Assembly (NCBI GenBank): GCA_019055375.1
Contig: JAHQIW010001533.1
Span: forward strand, 81,970 to 145,969
From: Parelaphostrongylus tenuis
Lineage: Eukaryota; Nematoda; Chromadorea; Rhabditida; Metastrongylidae
DNA length: 64,000 nt
Reading direction: 5' to 3'
Numbering within the stretch: position 1 is the first letter of the stretch; the number at the start of each line of letters is the position of its first letter. The notes under the pieces are model-generated. The model saw only the letters and a list, made by a program, of their open reading frames with translations, had not been told where the DNA came from and did no database searches. Below are positions 34,011 through 46,000 of the stretch, piece by piece. Both the position numbers and the translations under genes were made by a program.

Positions 34011-35290
34011 GAACCAGTCGGCCACGATTCTCCCAAACCATTATGGCGATTAAAATTTGAAAAACAACGAATTGCTCATCAAAAATGATGCCACACACTG
34101 CATGCGATACCAATTCTTCGCGACAGAGGCACTTCCATGCTTTTCACTCCCCACATTCTCTATGCGGCACACTTTAAAGCTATTGTCTTTAGTTCAAAAC
34201 GAGAAATAAAGTGAGAAATCTGATAAGACCATTCCTCTTCCTCATTGAACTACGATTATAAATTGCATAAACAATTAACTGATAACACAAAGTGCAGGAA
34301 AAACCACTTGTGTGGCAAAATGAGTCGTTAGAAATGAAAATTCATAGGGGTCGTGCCGGCCACCGTGTCACCTCATAAAGGACCTCCATAGAGACCATGT
34401 TGCCGTGATTGTGGTGAAATACGTGAATAGAAATATTTTTGTTTCTGCAGTGAATGCATCTCTTGCTCTTCTAGACGTGTATGGCACAATGGTCCGATTT
34501 CACATTCCTAACGACTACGAATCCCGCCATTCTTCGGAGTCGTCAAATTGATGCCAGTCTTCTTTGAATGAATGAAACACTGATTTGACACATTGATTGG
34601 TCCGCAAAAGTCATTATATGAGCAAGTAACAATATCCGTCTACGGCGCTGGAATCGAATGCCAAGTTCCTAAGGGACAGATTAATGCTAAATGTTTTGTT
34701 CTGCTCTCCCGTTTGAAGTTAATCTACTCGGTATGTTCTTATACCCATCAATAGAACGCTGGCCATTTTAGTACTGGGTCGATTTCATCTATAACATGAA
34801 AATTCGAGTTACTAGGTACAAATGGAGTACGAAACGATCTAAGATCTTTTGACTATCCCAGAATGAAATTTCCACACTTCTCTGATAAAATACTGAGCCT
34901 GAGTAATTATACGGGAATGTATATACCAATATACCTATCTTTTATGGCGAACTTTGATATTGTACTTGTAATGATAGTAATAATGACATTATATTGACAT
35001 TTGCTCGCTCTTTCAAATTATCTGCGATTTTGAAGTGGCAGAACGCGTTCGTTTTACACGTTAGACATCGTAATAACTTCATTTCCACCTTTATTAGCAA
35101 GTGTACATATCAAATTCACCCGGCCTTCGACAGTTCTCTTTGTTGCTTCACGTGTTTTGAGATTTATTTCCTACTCGTTTTAAAATCTCTGGTGAATTAG
35201 GTTCATTCACCAACAGAGTTCTGTACTAATAAACTATCAGATTAAACACCTCATCTTTCATTTGTAAAACTCATTATCTTTGAATTTTTT
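34011..35290. other. Gene-poor stretch
   Basis: Near 34520-34600 there is a weak resemblance to element D (ATTCTTCGGAGTCG then TCAAATTGATG, also seen near 56180). Otherwise nothing was recognised. Confidence 0.35.
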
Positions 35291-35305
35291 GACAGTGAGT
35301 TTCAT

Positions 35306-35645
35306 ATGGAGATATCGGCTTTTTTGTTTGCATTTATTTTAAATGTTGGGCAAGCTAAAGTGCTGGCAATAGATCCCTTCGAAATTCACAGGGTCCCGGT
35401 TGAACCCGCACCGATCCGATCAAGCAACCTGTTCCTCCAGAGTCGCGAAATCGGTATCAAACTTCTTTGAAGTCAGCTCTCTCTCTCTTTCTCTCTCTCA
35501 CTCTCAAATACATAGAAGTTGGCGACTGTTTGTGATTAAAATGTGTGAATTCCCCAAAGCTATTACTATAGGCTTCGAGAGTGAATGCACTTGCCTAGAA
35601 TTTGAGGCATTGATAAAAGAAGTCAGTATTTTCCGAGAATATTGA
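35306..35645 (+). CDS. Small secreted peptide, two exons, 73 residues
   Basis: A trans-splice-like TTTTTTGACAG ends 11 bases before ATG at 35306. Exon 1 (35306-35453) encodes a signal peptide, MEISAFLFAFILNVGQA, then a Pro/Arg-rich segment (IDPFEIHRVPVEPAPI); its 3' half is about 54% GC, well above background. It ends in phase 1 at GTATCA. Exon 2 (35572-35645, acceptor TTACTATAG) keeps the frame for 23 codons (FESECTCLEFEALIKEV) to TGA. The 118 bp intron contains a CT microsatellite. The exon 2 acceptor is uncertain because an upstream AG (CCCCAAAG) is in the same frame. Only two cysteines are present. No family recognised; secretion is inferred. Confidence 0.5.
35476..35508 (+). repeat. CT microsatellite in the intron of the secreted peptide gene
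   Basis: A run of CTCTCTCT with TTT and CAC interruptions, forming the pyrimidine tract before candidate acceptors. Confidence 0.9.
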
Positions 35646-36310
35646 ACCTACACGTAGAATCCAACGATCTTTGTATACTAGGGAAGCCAGGTAATAAGCT
35701 GAATGCAAAATGTGCTCAGGCCCTCATTATATGCGTGAAATAAGAAAATAAAAAAAATTCTGCATAGCTTACACCACAAGTTTCCCTATAGTTGGAGATC
35801 TAAAGAGTACGATACTACTTCTAAACACCACATCTACTTAGCACTAGACTATTTTGCAAGCTCCTTCATACACTCTGCTCACGTATTCGATGGATTTTCT
35901 ATAAAACAGCCTGCCTTGTCCATTATAGCCCCACATCGCCTTTTGTAAGCTTTTCAATCTCGATCTTGGCGTATAGCGTAAAATAGTGAAATTATATGCG
36001 AAGAGCAGTTTGGAACTCTATAATCCCTCATATCTAACTTCTAGCGAATTTCGTTCGAAAGCCGCCATCTAGTACATCTCTTTGTTGTGTTCAACAGTTG
36101 TCATTTTCCACGACTTATCTATTCCTCAGATATATTTATTGGTTTATTTAACAGCTGCTAGCCTTAATATCGGATATGAATAGGTTGGGTCTTGTTTGAA
36201 TTCATAATGATTTTCTTCAAAGAGTCATAAGTGTTTTATTATCATACTGCTCGATCTTTGATCCCCGTACTCATCTTTCTCATCCTAACAATTATTGGCA
36301 TTTTTCATAG

Positions 36311-36665
36311 AAGCGAATTAGGGGAAGAGCCAATATTATTCATAGATTTGTCTTCAATCATTCTTTTTGGACAGCCTATTAAAGATGGCGTTTATACCTC
36401 GATTTTTGGAATTAAGTTCTATTGGATGTCATACGTTTTGATGGTAAAACAACTTCAATGGCTACTGAACGGTTCTCAGAAGACTGCCCGAATGGTCATA
36501 CATCTTCATGCAGATATTAAAAGGGATCGTGACTCCCATACATATTTTCGAAAGAGCAGAACACACAAAACTACTTTAGAATTTGATAGGTGGATAAAAA
36601 GATATCTGTTTGAAAACCAACGAAGTATTAAACAGATTGAGGTAATGCGGAAAAAGTGGTGCTAG
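36311..36665 (+). CDS. Possible terminal exon, 117 codons, uncharacterised
   Basis: After an acceptor-like ATTTTTCATAG the plus strand stays open for 117 codons to TAG. The first third is hydrophobic (ILFIDLSSIILFG), followed by FYWMSYVLMVKQLQWLL and a basic helical tail (DRWIKRYLFENQRSIKQIEV). The run of 144 codons including upstream sequence is the longest in the window but is still within chance expectation at this base composition. No upstream exon was identified and no domain recognised. Confidence 0.25.
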
Positions 36666-38210
36666 TAAATAATTGATATGGAATGTTGCGGCTCTAAAAT
36701 TGGATTTTTTTAGTATTAGTAGTGCAGCGAATCAAAATTGAAACAAAAGGGCAGAAATAAATGAAAGTAGCGCCTTTTCCAATTATCTTTCTTGTGAATC
36801 ATGCAGCGATGTGATGGATAGATGAGATGTTCTAGAACACATAAGTGATATTAGAATTGTCCGGTAAATGAAAATAGCTGGTAAGACACATCGGTACGCT
36901 CCACCGTATTACTCTATAGATCAGTCGTATAATTCACCTCATCCTCAACGTTATAAGTGGAGTGATGTGCATGAACAGTGACTGAGATTAATGTCAAACA
37001 TTTTCATAGATTCTTTTATTCGTTCAAGAGGGCAGTTGTTCAAACGCACAGTGCAATTAGCGAGTGGCGCGCGATTTTCTTCATTTAATTGCAGTTTTTT
37101 CTCTGCTTGGAGAAAAAACTCTGGGCTTTGGTGTTATTCTGATATTTTATGAATTTTTTTACGCGATCATATTCTTTGGTGCAAATACAATTTTTATATG
37201 CTAAGAAAATTTGAGGGTTAAATGTGGTTTCTTTTCGCTTTTACAACGCTACATGAAAATCTCTCTAGAAAGATACCTAGTTTCCAAATCAGCAAGGTTT
37301 GTGCTATTAAATAACTGCCAAAAGTTTAGTGGAAAGCATTCCACATATCCACAAAGCTTGGCCGAGCAGACACGCCAAATGTGAGACGTAATCTCATTTT
37401 TGCTGTTACGGCTCACTGAAAATGTTTTTTGTAGGTCAAGCAAAGTGTTGAAATTGCCGACATTCAAGCTTTCGAGTATTCATTAAAAGTTCAGTGGAGA
37501 AGCTCTGTGCAGCAAAAAATTCCTTCTAAAAATTATGTATTAAATAACTACCAAAAGTTTAAGGTTCACACCATCCTAAATTGATTAATCCTCTGACTCT
37601 TCCACTTGTCTCCTCCACAGAGAATTCTATTTCATTAGCCCCAAAAATCATCTCTATTCTCTAGCCATCCACCGCTGGCACCCAGTTAACGATATCTTTT
37701 TTTGGAAAACTCTTAGAATAGATCCGTTCTTCTTAAATTTTGAACTTTTGTGCGTGCTTTCAGCACGTGTCTTTGATGACCTGCCATAATATCCGTCGAA
37801 AATTCGAAATTTTCTCATTTTTAACCGTTTTTCAGCAGTTTTTTGCTTTGCACTTGCTTTAAAATGAAAATTGAGTTAGCACTGAAAGCATAATTACATT
37901 CCTACCATAATAGCGTTAATGTCAAAACTCATTGGTCAGTTTAGATGGCTCAAACGGCGACAAAACTCTAATCCTAATCGTGCTTTATCTCTCAGTAACC
38001 TCTCACAAAACGCTCTTACTGTGAATACGGTGACCGTTGGATACTGGATTCCTACAAAGCTTGTTTATCTAGCAAAATTCTTTCATGGACTGTTTATTTT
38101 GCTAGTAACTAATTATTGCTTATAATTAGTCATATTATCCTTCCGAATTATTCTTTTGTGAACCTGGTAAAAGTGAAAATTCACCAAGACTTGTGAAATG
38201 AAATAATTCT
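36666..38210. other. Mixed stretch
   Basis: 37080-37190 resembles the interior of foldback family B (TTCTCTGCTTGGAGAAAAA). 37249-37473 is open on the minus strand and contains a GTGAGC donor, but no partner exon was found. A 22 bp repeat (ATTAAATAACT-CCAAAAGTTTA) occurs at 37307 and 37540. Confidence 0.3.
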
Positions 38211-38213
38211 AGT

Positions 38214-38462
38214 ATGAACTCAGTTCGAACGCTATTCAGAAGCCTTTTAATGTTGTTCGCCATTGACACCGCCATGACGCCTACTTACATCGATTCCTTC
38301 TGCTCCTTCATTACCATAATTGACGTATCCATTAGAGAAGCACACAATTCCGTTGTGCGACATCGTAGAGCAACTTTTTATGTATACAGTACTCACCAAG
38401 CCTTTCTTATTGAAAGTTATTTTCCTATTTTAAGGCATTGTTTTTATGTATTATGGTCATAA
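38214..38462 (+). CDS. Possible small secreted or signal-anchored protein
   Basis: AATAATTCTAG ends one base before ATG at 38214, the spacing of a trans-spliced nematode start. The frame gives 82 residues to TAA. Residues 7-20 are hydrophobic (LFRSLLMLFAIDTA), then a Ser/Ile-rich segment and REAHNSVVRHRRATFY. A GTATAC donor inside codon 59 could divert it. The reading frame's C-terminal part is very hydrophobic and less gene-like. It sits directly before a pair of SINEs. No family recognised. Confidence 0.3.
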   Translation: MNSVRTLFRSLLMLFAIDTAMTPTYIDSFCSFITIIDVSIREAHNSVVRHRRATFYVYSTHQAFLIESYFPILRHCFYVLWS

Positions 38463-38489
38463 AAGAATCTTGTATCTCACGCTCATGGC

Positions 38490-38860
38490 TCACTAAGCCA
38501 TCCAACCCTCCGAAGTTGGTAAATTGGTACCAGACAGGTATCAGGCTTGTCTGGGAGGATAAGCAGCACTGACTCGGTTCAGCAGGAGGCCACCGCGAGT
38601 CATTGTAAAGGCCAGATATGCATTCAAAGAAGCTAAAATCTGGAGTCCAATGTATGGCGCATCTCTCAGGGATTGATCAACGCCGAGAGCTTCATCCTTT
38701 ATCCTTTTCATGGTCATAAAAGATTGACGATAAGCTCTCAGCGTTAGTCAGTTTCTGAGGGACGCGCCATGCATTGTTTTTCAATTTTTAACTTCTTTTG
38801 AGGTGATTGAAAACATATATGGCCTTTACAATGACTCGCGATACTATACCCCACAAAAGG
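38490..38860. repeat. Tail-to-tail SINE-1 pair
   Basis: A plus-strand copy (38490-38705, with CAGGCTTGTCTGGGAGGATA and ending ATCCTTTATCCTTTTCATGG) is met tail to tail by a minus-strand 3' fragment (38706-38860). The copies are separate insertions that together make an inverted repeat. Confidence 0.85.
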
Positions 38861-38927
38861 TAATCGAATGTTCTAACTTTACTCATAGTTACAAATATTG
38901 CTTCTACATCAACAGTTTTGTTTTGTC

Positions 38928-39306
38928 AGCCCTGTTTGACACACCACTGACATGCGTGACTCAATAATGATTGCAAGGCATATTGAAATTTGAGCTGTGG
39001 TTCTAGAAAGCACTCGAATACGAAAGTTATGATATAGTGAATATACTAGCCACGAGCAATCGAGTGTATAACACTCTGGGTTGGTGAGTTTTTCACTGGA
39101 CATAGAGTGTAAAACGTTCGTCGTCGCTGACTCTTAGTGTGGGGACTGGAGTTCCCACAGAGATTAGCAAAAGACGAGAAAGGGTAACTGCCCGAGTGAC
39201 GAGATCGCAAGATCGAAACACGTGTATCGGGCTCTATAAGTCAGCCCTGCTTGACAGACCACTAACATGCGTGGCTCAAAAATGATTGCAAGGCATATTA
39301 GAATTT
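38928..39306. repeat. Half foldback-A copy flanked by direct repeats of about 65 bp
   Basis: 38928-38993 and 39241-39306 are close direct copies (TCAGCCCTG, then GACATGCGTG, then GATTGCAAGGCATATT). Between them, 39075-39240 matches the right arm of foldback family A (GATCGAAACACGTGTATCGG). Confidence 0.75.
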
Positions 39307-39644
39307 TGTTTTGTGTTCCATTAAAAATCATCCATTCTTCTTCATCATATTTTCCTCTTTTCGCTTCAATTCTCTCAGGCATTTTCACCTTGTGCCTTTT
39401 CGGCGACATTTTCGTTGATACTCATTTGGCATTCACTTCTAGATGTTGCTTTTTTCTTCTTCAAAAGCTTAATATCATAAGATTTCCATAGATTTTTTTT
39501 TCAAAACTAATTCTGGATCAAAAATTATAGATTCATTGGAATTCTTTACACCTTGCCTTGGGAACTGTTATATGACCGTAGAAAATAATAGTAGATTTGT
39601 TATAACTTCAATTAAATTTCGGCAACGTATTTTTTCTACCTTTC

Positions 39645-40012
39645 ATGAGGTCTTTCAAAGGCACTTATACAGTGCAATATACACGTTCCAGCTTTACAGC
39701 TTCGTCAGTTAGACAGTGCCTTTCGTCTGAGCCAATCCCTTTCGAGGGTTACCAACGTTGAGCAATCGACTGTTAATCACTGCAATGTCCGGTTATCATG
39801 TCACTGGACACGCAGTGATATGTTATCTCTGCCGCGTGTGGCGTATCACTTTACACGCGGCAATATAACATGTTCGTCAACGATTTCTTTATCTAAGGGG
39901 GATCTCCCTCGAAAAAAATTGGCTCAGACGACAGGTATCGTGCAACTGACGAGGCTGTAAGGCCGAAACACGTGTACTGCGCTGTATAAGTGCCTATAAA
40001 GGACCTTATGTA
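39645..40012. mobile_element. Foldback family A, complete copy
   Basis: Outer arms pair: CATGAGGTCTTTCAAAGGCA to the left and its imperfect complement ending GGACCTTATG to the right, both with a GTATATTGCACTGTATAAG-like block and the CGAAACACGTGTA motif. A second nested hairpin sits at the centre (CCGCGTGTGGCG with TTTACACGCGG). No ORF. Related to 52965-53305. Confidence 0.8.
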
Positions 40013-40855
40013 AGGCTCAAAAAATTTAATGTCGGATTATATTGCTAGAACGAGGTTTGAAAAAAGAGTCCTACATAAAGGTTTATTTAATTAAATTTTC
40101 AACTGCAATCTTTTCCTATAATATTTCTCGAAATTCAATATAGTTCTTTTTGTCAGCCACACAATAGCCATTATATTGAAACTATTTTTCACTTCAGGCC
40201 ATGCAGTCGCTAGAGATTTTATTCAATCTAGTCAAAATTCCAATTGCAAGAGGTGTTCACAAAAAATCACAAAAAGTTGTGAGCTCTAATTCCCCTTAAC
40301 TTCAGCAAATATGTGATTTTCTTCGCTTTCTGGCGAACGTTCATTTATTTCTACCAAAATTCTAAATAAATTTCCAATGTTATATCTTTCTCATCAATAC
40401 TTGTTGATAAGTGTTTTGATAAAATTGAATACTTTTCAGACAAAAAGCTAAACACAGGCAAGAAAAAACTTATAGATTCTGGCCAAAGTGACAGTTGTTT
40501 TGTGCTTGCCGTTTGAGGCAGATAATTGGGCCTTCTCGTTAGCTTTTCTAACTTTGAAATGGTGGCTTACTGAAGAGCATCACAAACTATATTATCGTCC
40601 CGTATGCTATTATAGAATGTTGTGATTACTTCTTGGCGACTATTATCTCATCGATTGCCACTGTTGAACGGAGAGTTAATTGTAGAGCGCTATAGATTAA
40701 GGTCACTTCCACAGGCGGAAGTCTCATTCTCTCATATGAGGGAAGAGCGGGCTTCACTTATGTTCAAGCTCTAAATGACTAGCTCCTCCATCTGTTGTCA
40801 ACAAGTCTATGCTCTGTTGTTCTAGTCAAGCAACAGTGAACTGAGCATGGTTTGC
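40013..40855. other. Spacer
   Basis: AT-rich. No gene supported. Confidence 0.35.
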
Positions 40856-40859
40856 TTAG

Positions 40860-42140
40860 GGTTACCTACATGAACATCGCCTCTGCTTCACTAGTCTTTT
40901 CGAAACAATGACGATATCATTCACGAAATGAAGGTTTCATAGGGATTCTCAACACGTATGCTCTTCCGGTCCCAATGAAACGACATTATTATTCACTGCA
41001 GTCCGGAGGTGAACGACTCTGGTAATTGCGTATGGACTTATTGAACACCTTTCCCAATAGGCATGGTAAGGGGTCATTGATAGTGCTGTATTTTTGTTTT
41101 GCGGTACCGATAGCAGTATGTTAGAGATCTCATGTAGGACGGATCTGCTCCTTGATCAACAAGCGCTGATAGAACTGCATCCATTTCGACGCTATCCAAT
41201 GCTTTTTTATAGTCGATAAAAGTTAGGATTAAGAGCAGGCGATATTTCCGACAGACTTTAACAACTCGCGACACTGTCTGGATGTAATCCATGCAGCAGA
41301 TTCCCTTACGGAAACCTAATTGCTTAACTGGAATGCCTCATCCGGAATGCTTGATATGCTCAGAAGTATAATCATCTTGAAGAACTTGTGAAGTACACTC
41401 AGCAAGAAAATCGAGCAAAAACTACGAAGATTTCTTCAGCCACCCTTTTTGAAGGACGATTGGGCCCGGCGACCCTCACTGGTCTGGAAATATTTCCTTT
41501 TAGAGCTAAGATGTCATATGTTTAGAAAGAAGTAAATGCAAATTGTGTCCCCCGCTTCTCAGAAGTCACAGTAATGTTATCGAGAGCTGTGACTTTCTTC
41601 AAACTGTCTATTGCAATTTTCACTAAAGAGCTGTGACTTTTTAAATACTGTCTATCGCAAACTGCACCTCAAAGGGTAATATCCCAAGTAGTTTATTCTC
41701 CAGTGGGGATTTTGAGATCAGAGACTGATATGGCTGAACGAAAAGGTTGAATTTCTCCACTGTCATTTCCATATCAAGGCGAGAAGTTCTAATAATCCCA
41801 CTGTCGTTCGTCAAGACTGACAGCGGAACGCTTCATTGACACAGTGTCCAACAGCACTTCTTCAGACTAGATCTTTTCTGCTCTTCTTTCAACAGTTTCC
41901 TCTGACTGTGCTGATGCCGATCCTTCTGAGCTGTTCTGCAGTTAACGTTCACTCTTACTCGAGCTGTATGTGTTGCATAAAAACTAAGCCTCGATTTTCT
42001 ACTTTTTTGGGCTACTTATTCGCGGTGGAGGAGATAAAGTTTGAGCTTCTAGTTTGATTAACTACAGAAAACTCGGCACAGCTCGCGAATCCTTCGACAA
42101 GGTGCTCGTGGTCTAGGCTCAACTTATGGCGATTTACAAA
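40860..42140 (-). pseudogene. Second dead RTE-type LINE fragment
   Basis: From high to low coordinate the minus strand reads a linker (EEQKRSSLKKC), a segment with GIIRTSRLDMEMTVEKF, ILPFEVQFAIDS, then the reverse transcriptase core: QLGFRKGICCMDYIQTVSRV, LTFIDYKKALDSVE (the F-x-D palm strand) and, degraded, TMPIGKGV. Frameshifts and stops are frequent, and a local duplication at 41590-41665 repeats GCTGTGACTTT. Its residues differ from the RTE at 12216-15165, so it belongs to a different RTE lineage. Confidence 0.8.
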
Positions 42141-43195
42141 ATTGCTTGGATTGCCATCGCTATGAACTGAGTACAGTTTCTTTTTCCTTCGTCAAATTTT
42201 GGGAAATACAGCTGGTGTTTTCACCTTCTATGAAATTTCTTCTGCACTTAATTACGTTCACACAATCTCTTCTTCATTTCATGTTTTCTTCCCTTATAAA
42301 TAGACTCTATTTGTTTCCTGCTTCACAAATACTTCCAAAACTGCAATAATTTCCTGTATTTTGCCCTAAACTTTTGATAAAGTCAAATTTTGAATTTCTT
42401 TAAATTAGCGTTATATTCTGTTCGTTCCCTCTCATTCCTATTCGGTAAGGGCGTTTGGAATTTTGACGTGGGTTCGATCGCTGTTTGAGAATTAGAAAAA
42501 TGTCTCCGAAATCTGGTCGAGCAATTCTCCTTGAAAAGCGATTGTTATCAGGCTTGGTGGATTAGCAAATCTCTTTTCAGACAAGCTCGGTTCTGTCCAA
42601 GGCAGATATATCATAAATCTCAGGATCGACTATCTATTAATCTCGGCATAGTTTGGATAAATGAGTATTTTCTTCTGTGTTATTGATATTGTTTGTCGAC
42701 AATAAATAATATCAGTAACATATCGGAATGGCTTAATAGAAGGATATATTATGGGTCGGTTGATGCGGCATGGGTCTTACCAGGATCTTGCATATGTCAG
42801 ACGACAGCAACGTTTGTCCAGATAATTATTCAGGTCGGCAAAAGGCCAACTGGTATAGCTAATGTGACCAATTCTTAGAATAGGATGGGTTATGTAAAAT
42901 TAGACCTCAAATTATTCACTACTCTTTTTATTCATTTGCAGTGAGCAGCTTCCAGTCACCGGATTACAATGTCATTCACATGGTAAGCCAAGACGAGTTC
43001 AAAGTTCTGAAAGTCATTCATTTGTTCAGTAAACGTTAGTGTCATTTGAGACCTTCTTTTTTGAACTTAAATGTCCTCAATCTGACATTCGTGAGAAGAA
43101 TCGAAAAAGCTCTCAAAGACGACGTCATTTGCTAAAGTAGCCAGGATGACCACTATGAAAAAAAGGTAATTCCTAAAAAAATATTTTTTATTTAT
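42141..43195. other. Gene-poor stretch
   Basis: A short exon-like run at 42712-42846 (plus; GRLMRHGSYQDLAYVRRQQ) ends at a stop with no strong acceptor. Not called. Confidence 0.25.
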
Positions 43196-43199
43196 AATC

Positions 43200-43545
43200 T
43201 TGGTGGGCCTCTGTATTGCCCATAAAGTTTTGAATAGATGCTCTCAGTATGGCTGGTCTTGATTTGATGATTGCCACTGACGTATCTATCTCGAAAAGAT
43301 TCTAAACATTCTTAAACATTGCACTGAATGTCTATAGCGAGGTTTTGAAAAACAGCCGATTGGAAAGATGTTACCTATTCACTACCAGGCATAATCCGTC
43401 GACTGAAAAATTAGGATAACACAGTATTATGCGCTATAACCGTAACGTCTCCCCATCCCTGCTATTCAGTAGGGTTCAGTGAAGGCGTTTCTCTCTTATG
43501 AAGGCGGGTGATATCGCCGAAACGTTCGTAAGCCACTTAAGTACC
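43200..43545. mobile_element. Foldback family C copy
   Basis: Shares ordered blocks with 57275-57650: a central hairpin (CGAAAAGATTCTAAACATTC, then GAATGTCTATAGCGAGG) and a GAAGGCGGGTGATATCGCCG end. No ORF. Confidence 0.6.
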
Positions 43546-43608
43546 GACCTTAAAGAGCTTCAAACAATTTCACAAGCTAGGTTCAATGACTGTTGATTGC
43601 GATGGTTT

Positions 43609-44161
43609 TCATTTGCTTAGAATTTGAACAAGGACGGTGGCGATTGTGTTACTAATACAGACCGCACATGAAAAGGATGTATGATAGAAAGCTCGATGTG
43701 TTTGATGATTGTTAGCCTTTTTCTCAGGAAGGGATGAATTAGAAACAGTTGTATTTCTGACGCTTATTAGTGCTTGTATATCAAAGTGGAGGTGACGTTC
43801 TTGGCGTTGCTTTCTAAGAACAACCGGAACTATTACTTTACTCACTTCTGTGTTTCGGCTGAGTTTATGCGCAGATTTATGCCGAGTACGAAAAACTCTA
43901 CATCGTTCCCGATTACTTGACGAAGTCGATGAACCACGGAAAGGGGACAGGCTCAATGATCTGTGATGTCAAATTATGTGACTACGTCGTCAAAATGTAG
44001 TATGCGTGACCGAACTGTGTTGCACGAATCACGGGTTTTCCTTACTGTTTCCCTGATGGTGGCTGTCTTATATACTTGAACAAACCTGTAGCATCCCTAT
44101 TAATTTTGAAGATAATCCCATCGACTGACTTGAACAAACGGTCTCCATGCGTCTTTGTCAT
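43609..44161 (-). CDS. Two-exon gene model, 145 residues, basic Ser-rich protein
   Basis: On the minus strand a trans-splice-like ACTTACAG ends about 15 bases before ATG at 44161. Exon 1 (44076-44161) encodes MTKTHGDRLFKSVDGIIF and ends in phase 2 at GTATAT. After a 115 bp intron, the TGACATCACAG acceptor at 43960 restores frame for 116 codons to TGA. The protein is basic and Ser-rich (SLSPFRGSSTSSSNRERC, then VVLRKQRQERHLHF) and ends in a short hydrophobic stretch (TIATVLVQIL) that could be a tail anchor. A GTGAGT inside exon 2 is an alternative donor. The total, 438 bases, is exactly 146 codons. No family recognised. Confidence 0.4.
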
Positions 44162-44389
44162 ATTTCAGAGCTACCCTGTAAGTTATGAGTCAGGATCATC
44201 AAAGCCCTTTCGAAGAAAACTCTTTATTTTGAATGCTTACAGGGTTGAGCACGTTTATCTATAGGCTAAATCACCAAACAGAAGATGAATTATTGCGTCA
44301 GAAGAAAGTCAGGATATGTTATGATGCTCTGTGCAAGCCTCTAATAATACCGACTTCTACAAGATAGATCGCCCAGCAAAAGCAACTGT

Positions 44390-44665
44390 GTTATCACTAC
44401 GAATGGATGATTAGTCAATTAACAAAACAAGTAGCTAATTAACATGCAACTCGTCCCGTATATATGAAGCTCGTCTAATGAGGTTCTTCATTCGAGCCAT
44501 GCTCTACTGAAAAATGTTCGACTCGAGCGAGACAAAGGCGAAGATGACAACGAGGACTAACGGCAGTGGACGATCGAACTCAGACCACTGGCTCTGAAGA
44601 AGACGAGACGCATCGAAACGTTAGCCAAATAAAGATTCTTATTAACATCTTGTGCAACAGGTTTA
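44390..44665 (+). repeat. Element D copy
   Basis: Ordered blocks GTAGCTAATTAACATGC, GGCGAAGATGACAACGAGGA and the 3' end ACGAGACGCATCGAAACGTT match 13640-13900 (complement) and 56095-56215 (complement). Confidence 0.6.
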
Positions 44666-46000
44666 ATCAACCAGGGAAATCAACTCAAGCACGGTTAGCT
44701 TATCGATTTTGGAAATTGGGCGTGTGATGCTGGGAGCCCACAGAGTGGGAGAAATGCTCAACTAGCTATGATCTGGGCAAAACGACCTGAATGATGTCAT
44801 GGCCATGAAAGTAGTCACACCACACAGATATCAGTTGTAATTGAGCACATTCCGAAGATACAGGTCTATCAGGACGATAAAGGATGTTGATCTCACTGCT
44901 ACGTAGCCTCATAACTTATTGGCATAATTTTCTCCATTTGATTATGTTCACTTGTTTTTCTTTATATGACTCTTGACATCGAGTGTGCGAAATGCGATAC
45001 TTCTTGCATTGGATTCGTTCATCCGCCTCTAACTCTGCGAGCTTTTACATACGCTTCGGGTGCTTCTCTACGATTTCTTTTTTTTTATAAACGTCGTGAA
45101 AGCTGACTGAGTCCATTCTCCTTGCAGTCTTGGATGGTTTGCAGTAGAGCGTTGATAAGGGATCGAAGTGTTATCTTACTTCCTTACGGGCTTTATCAGT
45201 AGCCACTCCGCTATATCAATAAAGATAAACAATAGCATTTATTCTCAGTATTATTGTGGCTTATAATAGCTACGACAATAATTATAATATGAACTAATAA
45301 TGGAAATAATGTAGTAATGTCAACACAATCTCTGCTTTTAGTATTGTCCCAACTTTGATTATATGTGATAGACCGAAGTTCTCATGATTACGAAGCATTT
45401 GTGTACTCCTTTATCTGGGTTTAAACAAAAACAAACTTGGCCTTGAATGCTAAACCTTATGAAGAATCTTATGAACACTATCAAAATTTTTTTTCAGAAC
45501 TAACTTGCCGATTGAGTAGATTTTTTCTACCCTGAAGTCTCAGTTATTTGCTACGACAGTGTTACCGGTTTTTTTCCGCAGTCAATCTTCGTCACTTATA
45601 AATCGGAGGGCGGCGTTCTATTTTGAGACTCGTTCTGTCGATTTGAGGACGGCAGCAATTTCAGAGATCAGTCGTGCTCCTAGTTGATTCCTGAAATGTA
45701 GTTATTGAGCTCAATTCCAGCTTTAGATATTCCACTGGCTGATGGAACCTTATTGTTTATTGTAGTTTGAAGGTCAAGCACAAAATCAGGCCTTTCACCT
45801 CATATCACAAGATGGTGGAGCTCAGCTGCTTACCACTTGTGGGTGGTAGGGTATCATGTCTACTCCGTAAATTGTAGAATGATACACTATTTTCGTCGAA
45901 TTATGAAGGAAGTGGACGAGACGCACAACGACAATTTGTTTGCTGTCATCACCTAGTCGATGTACTCTGAAAGCTCGACTGCCTTTTTGTCCTTTCACAG
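44666..46000. other. Stretch with competing open runs
   Basis: 45775-45970 is open in several frames on both strands. The minus strand (SRAFRVHRLGDDSKQIVVV, ending at a GTAAGC donor) and the plus strand (ISQDGGAQLLTTCGW) both look protein-like. I could not choose, so no CDS is called. Confidence 0.3.
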
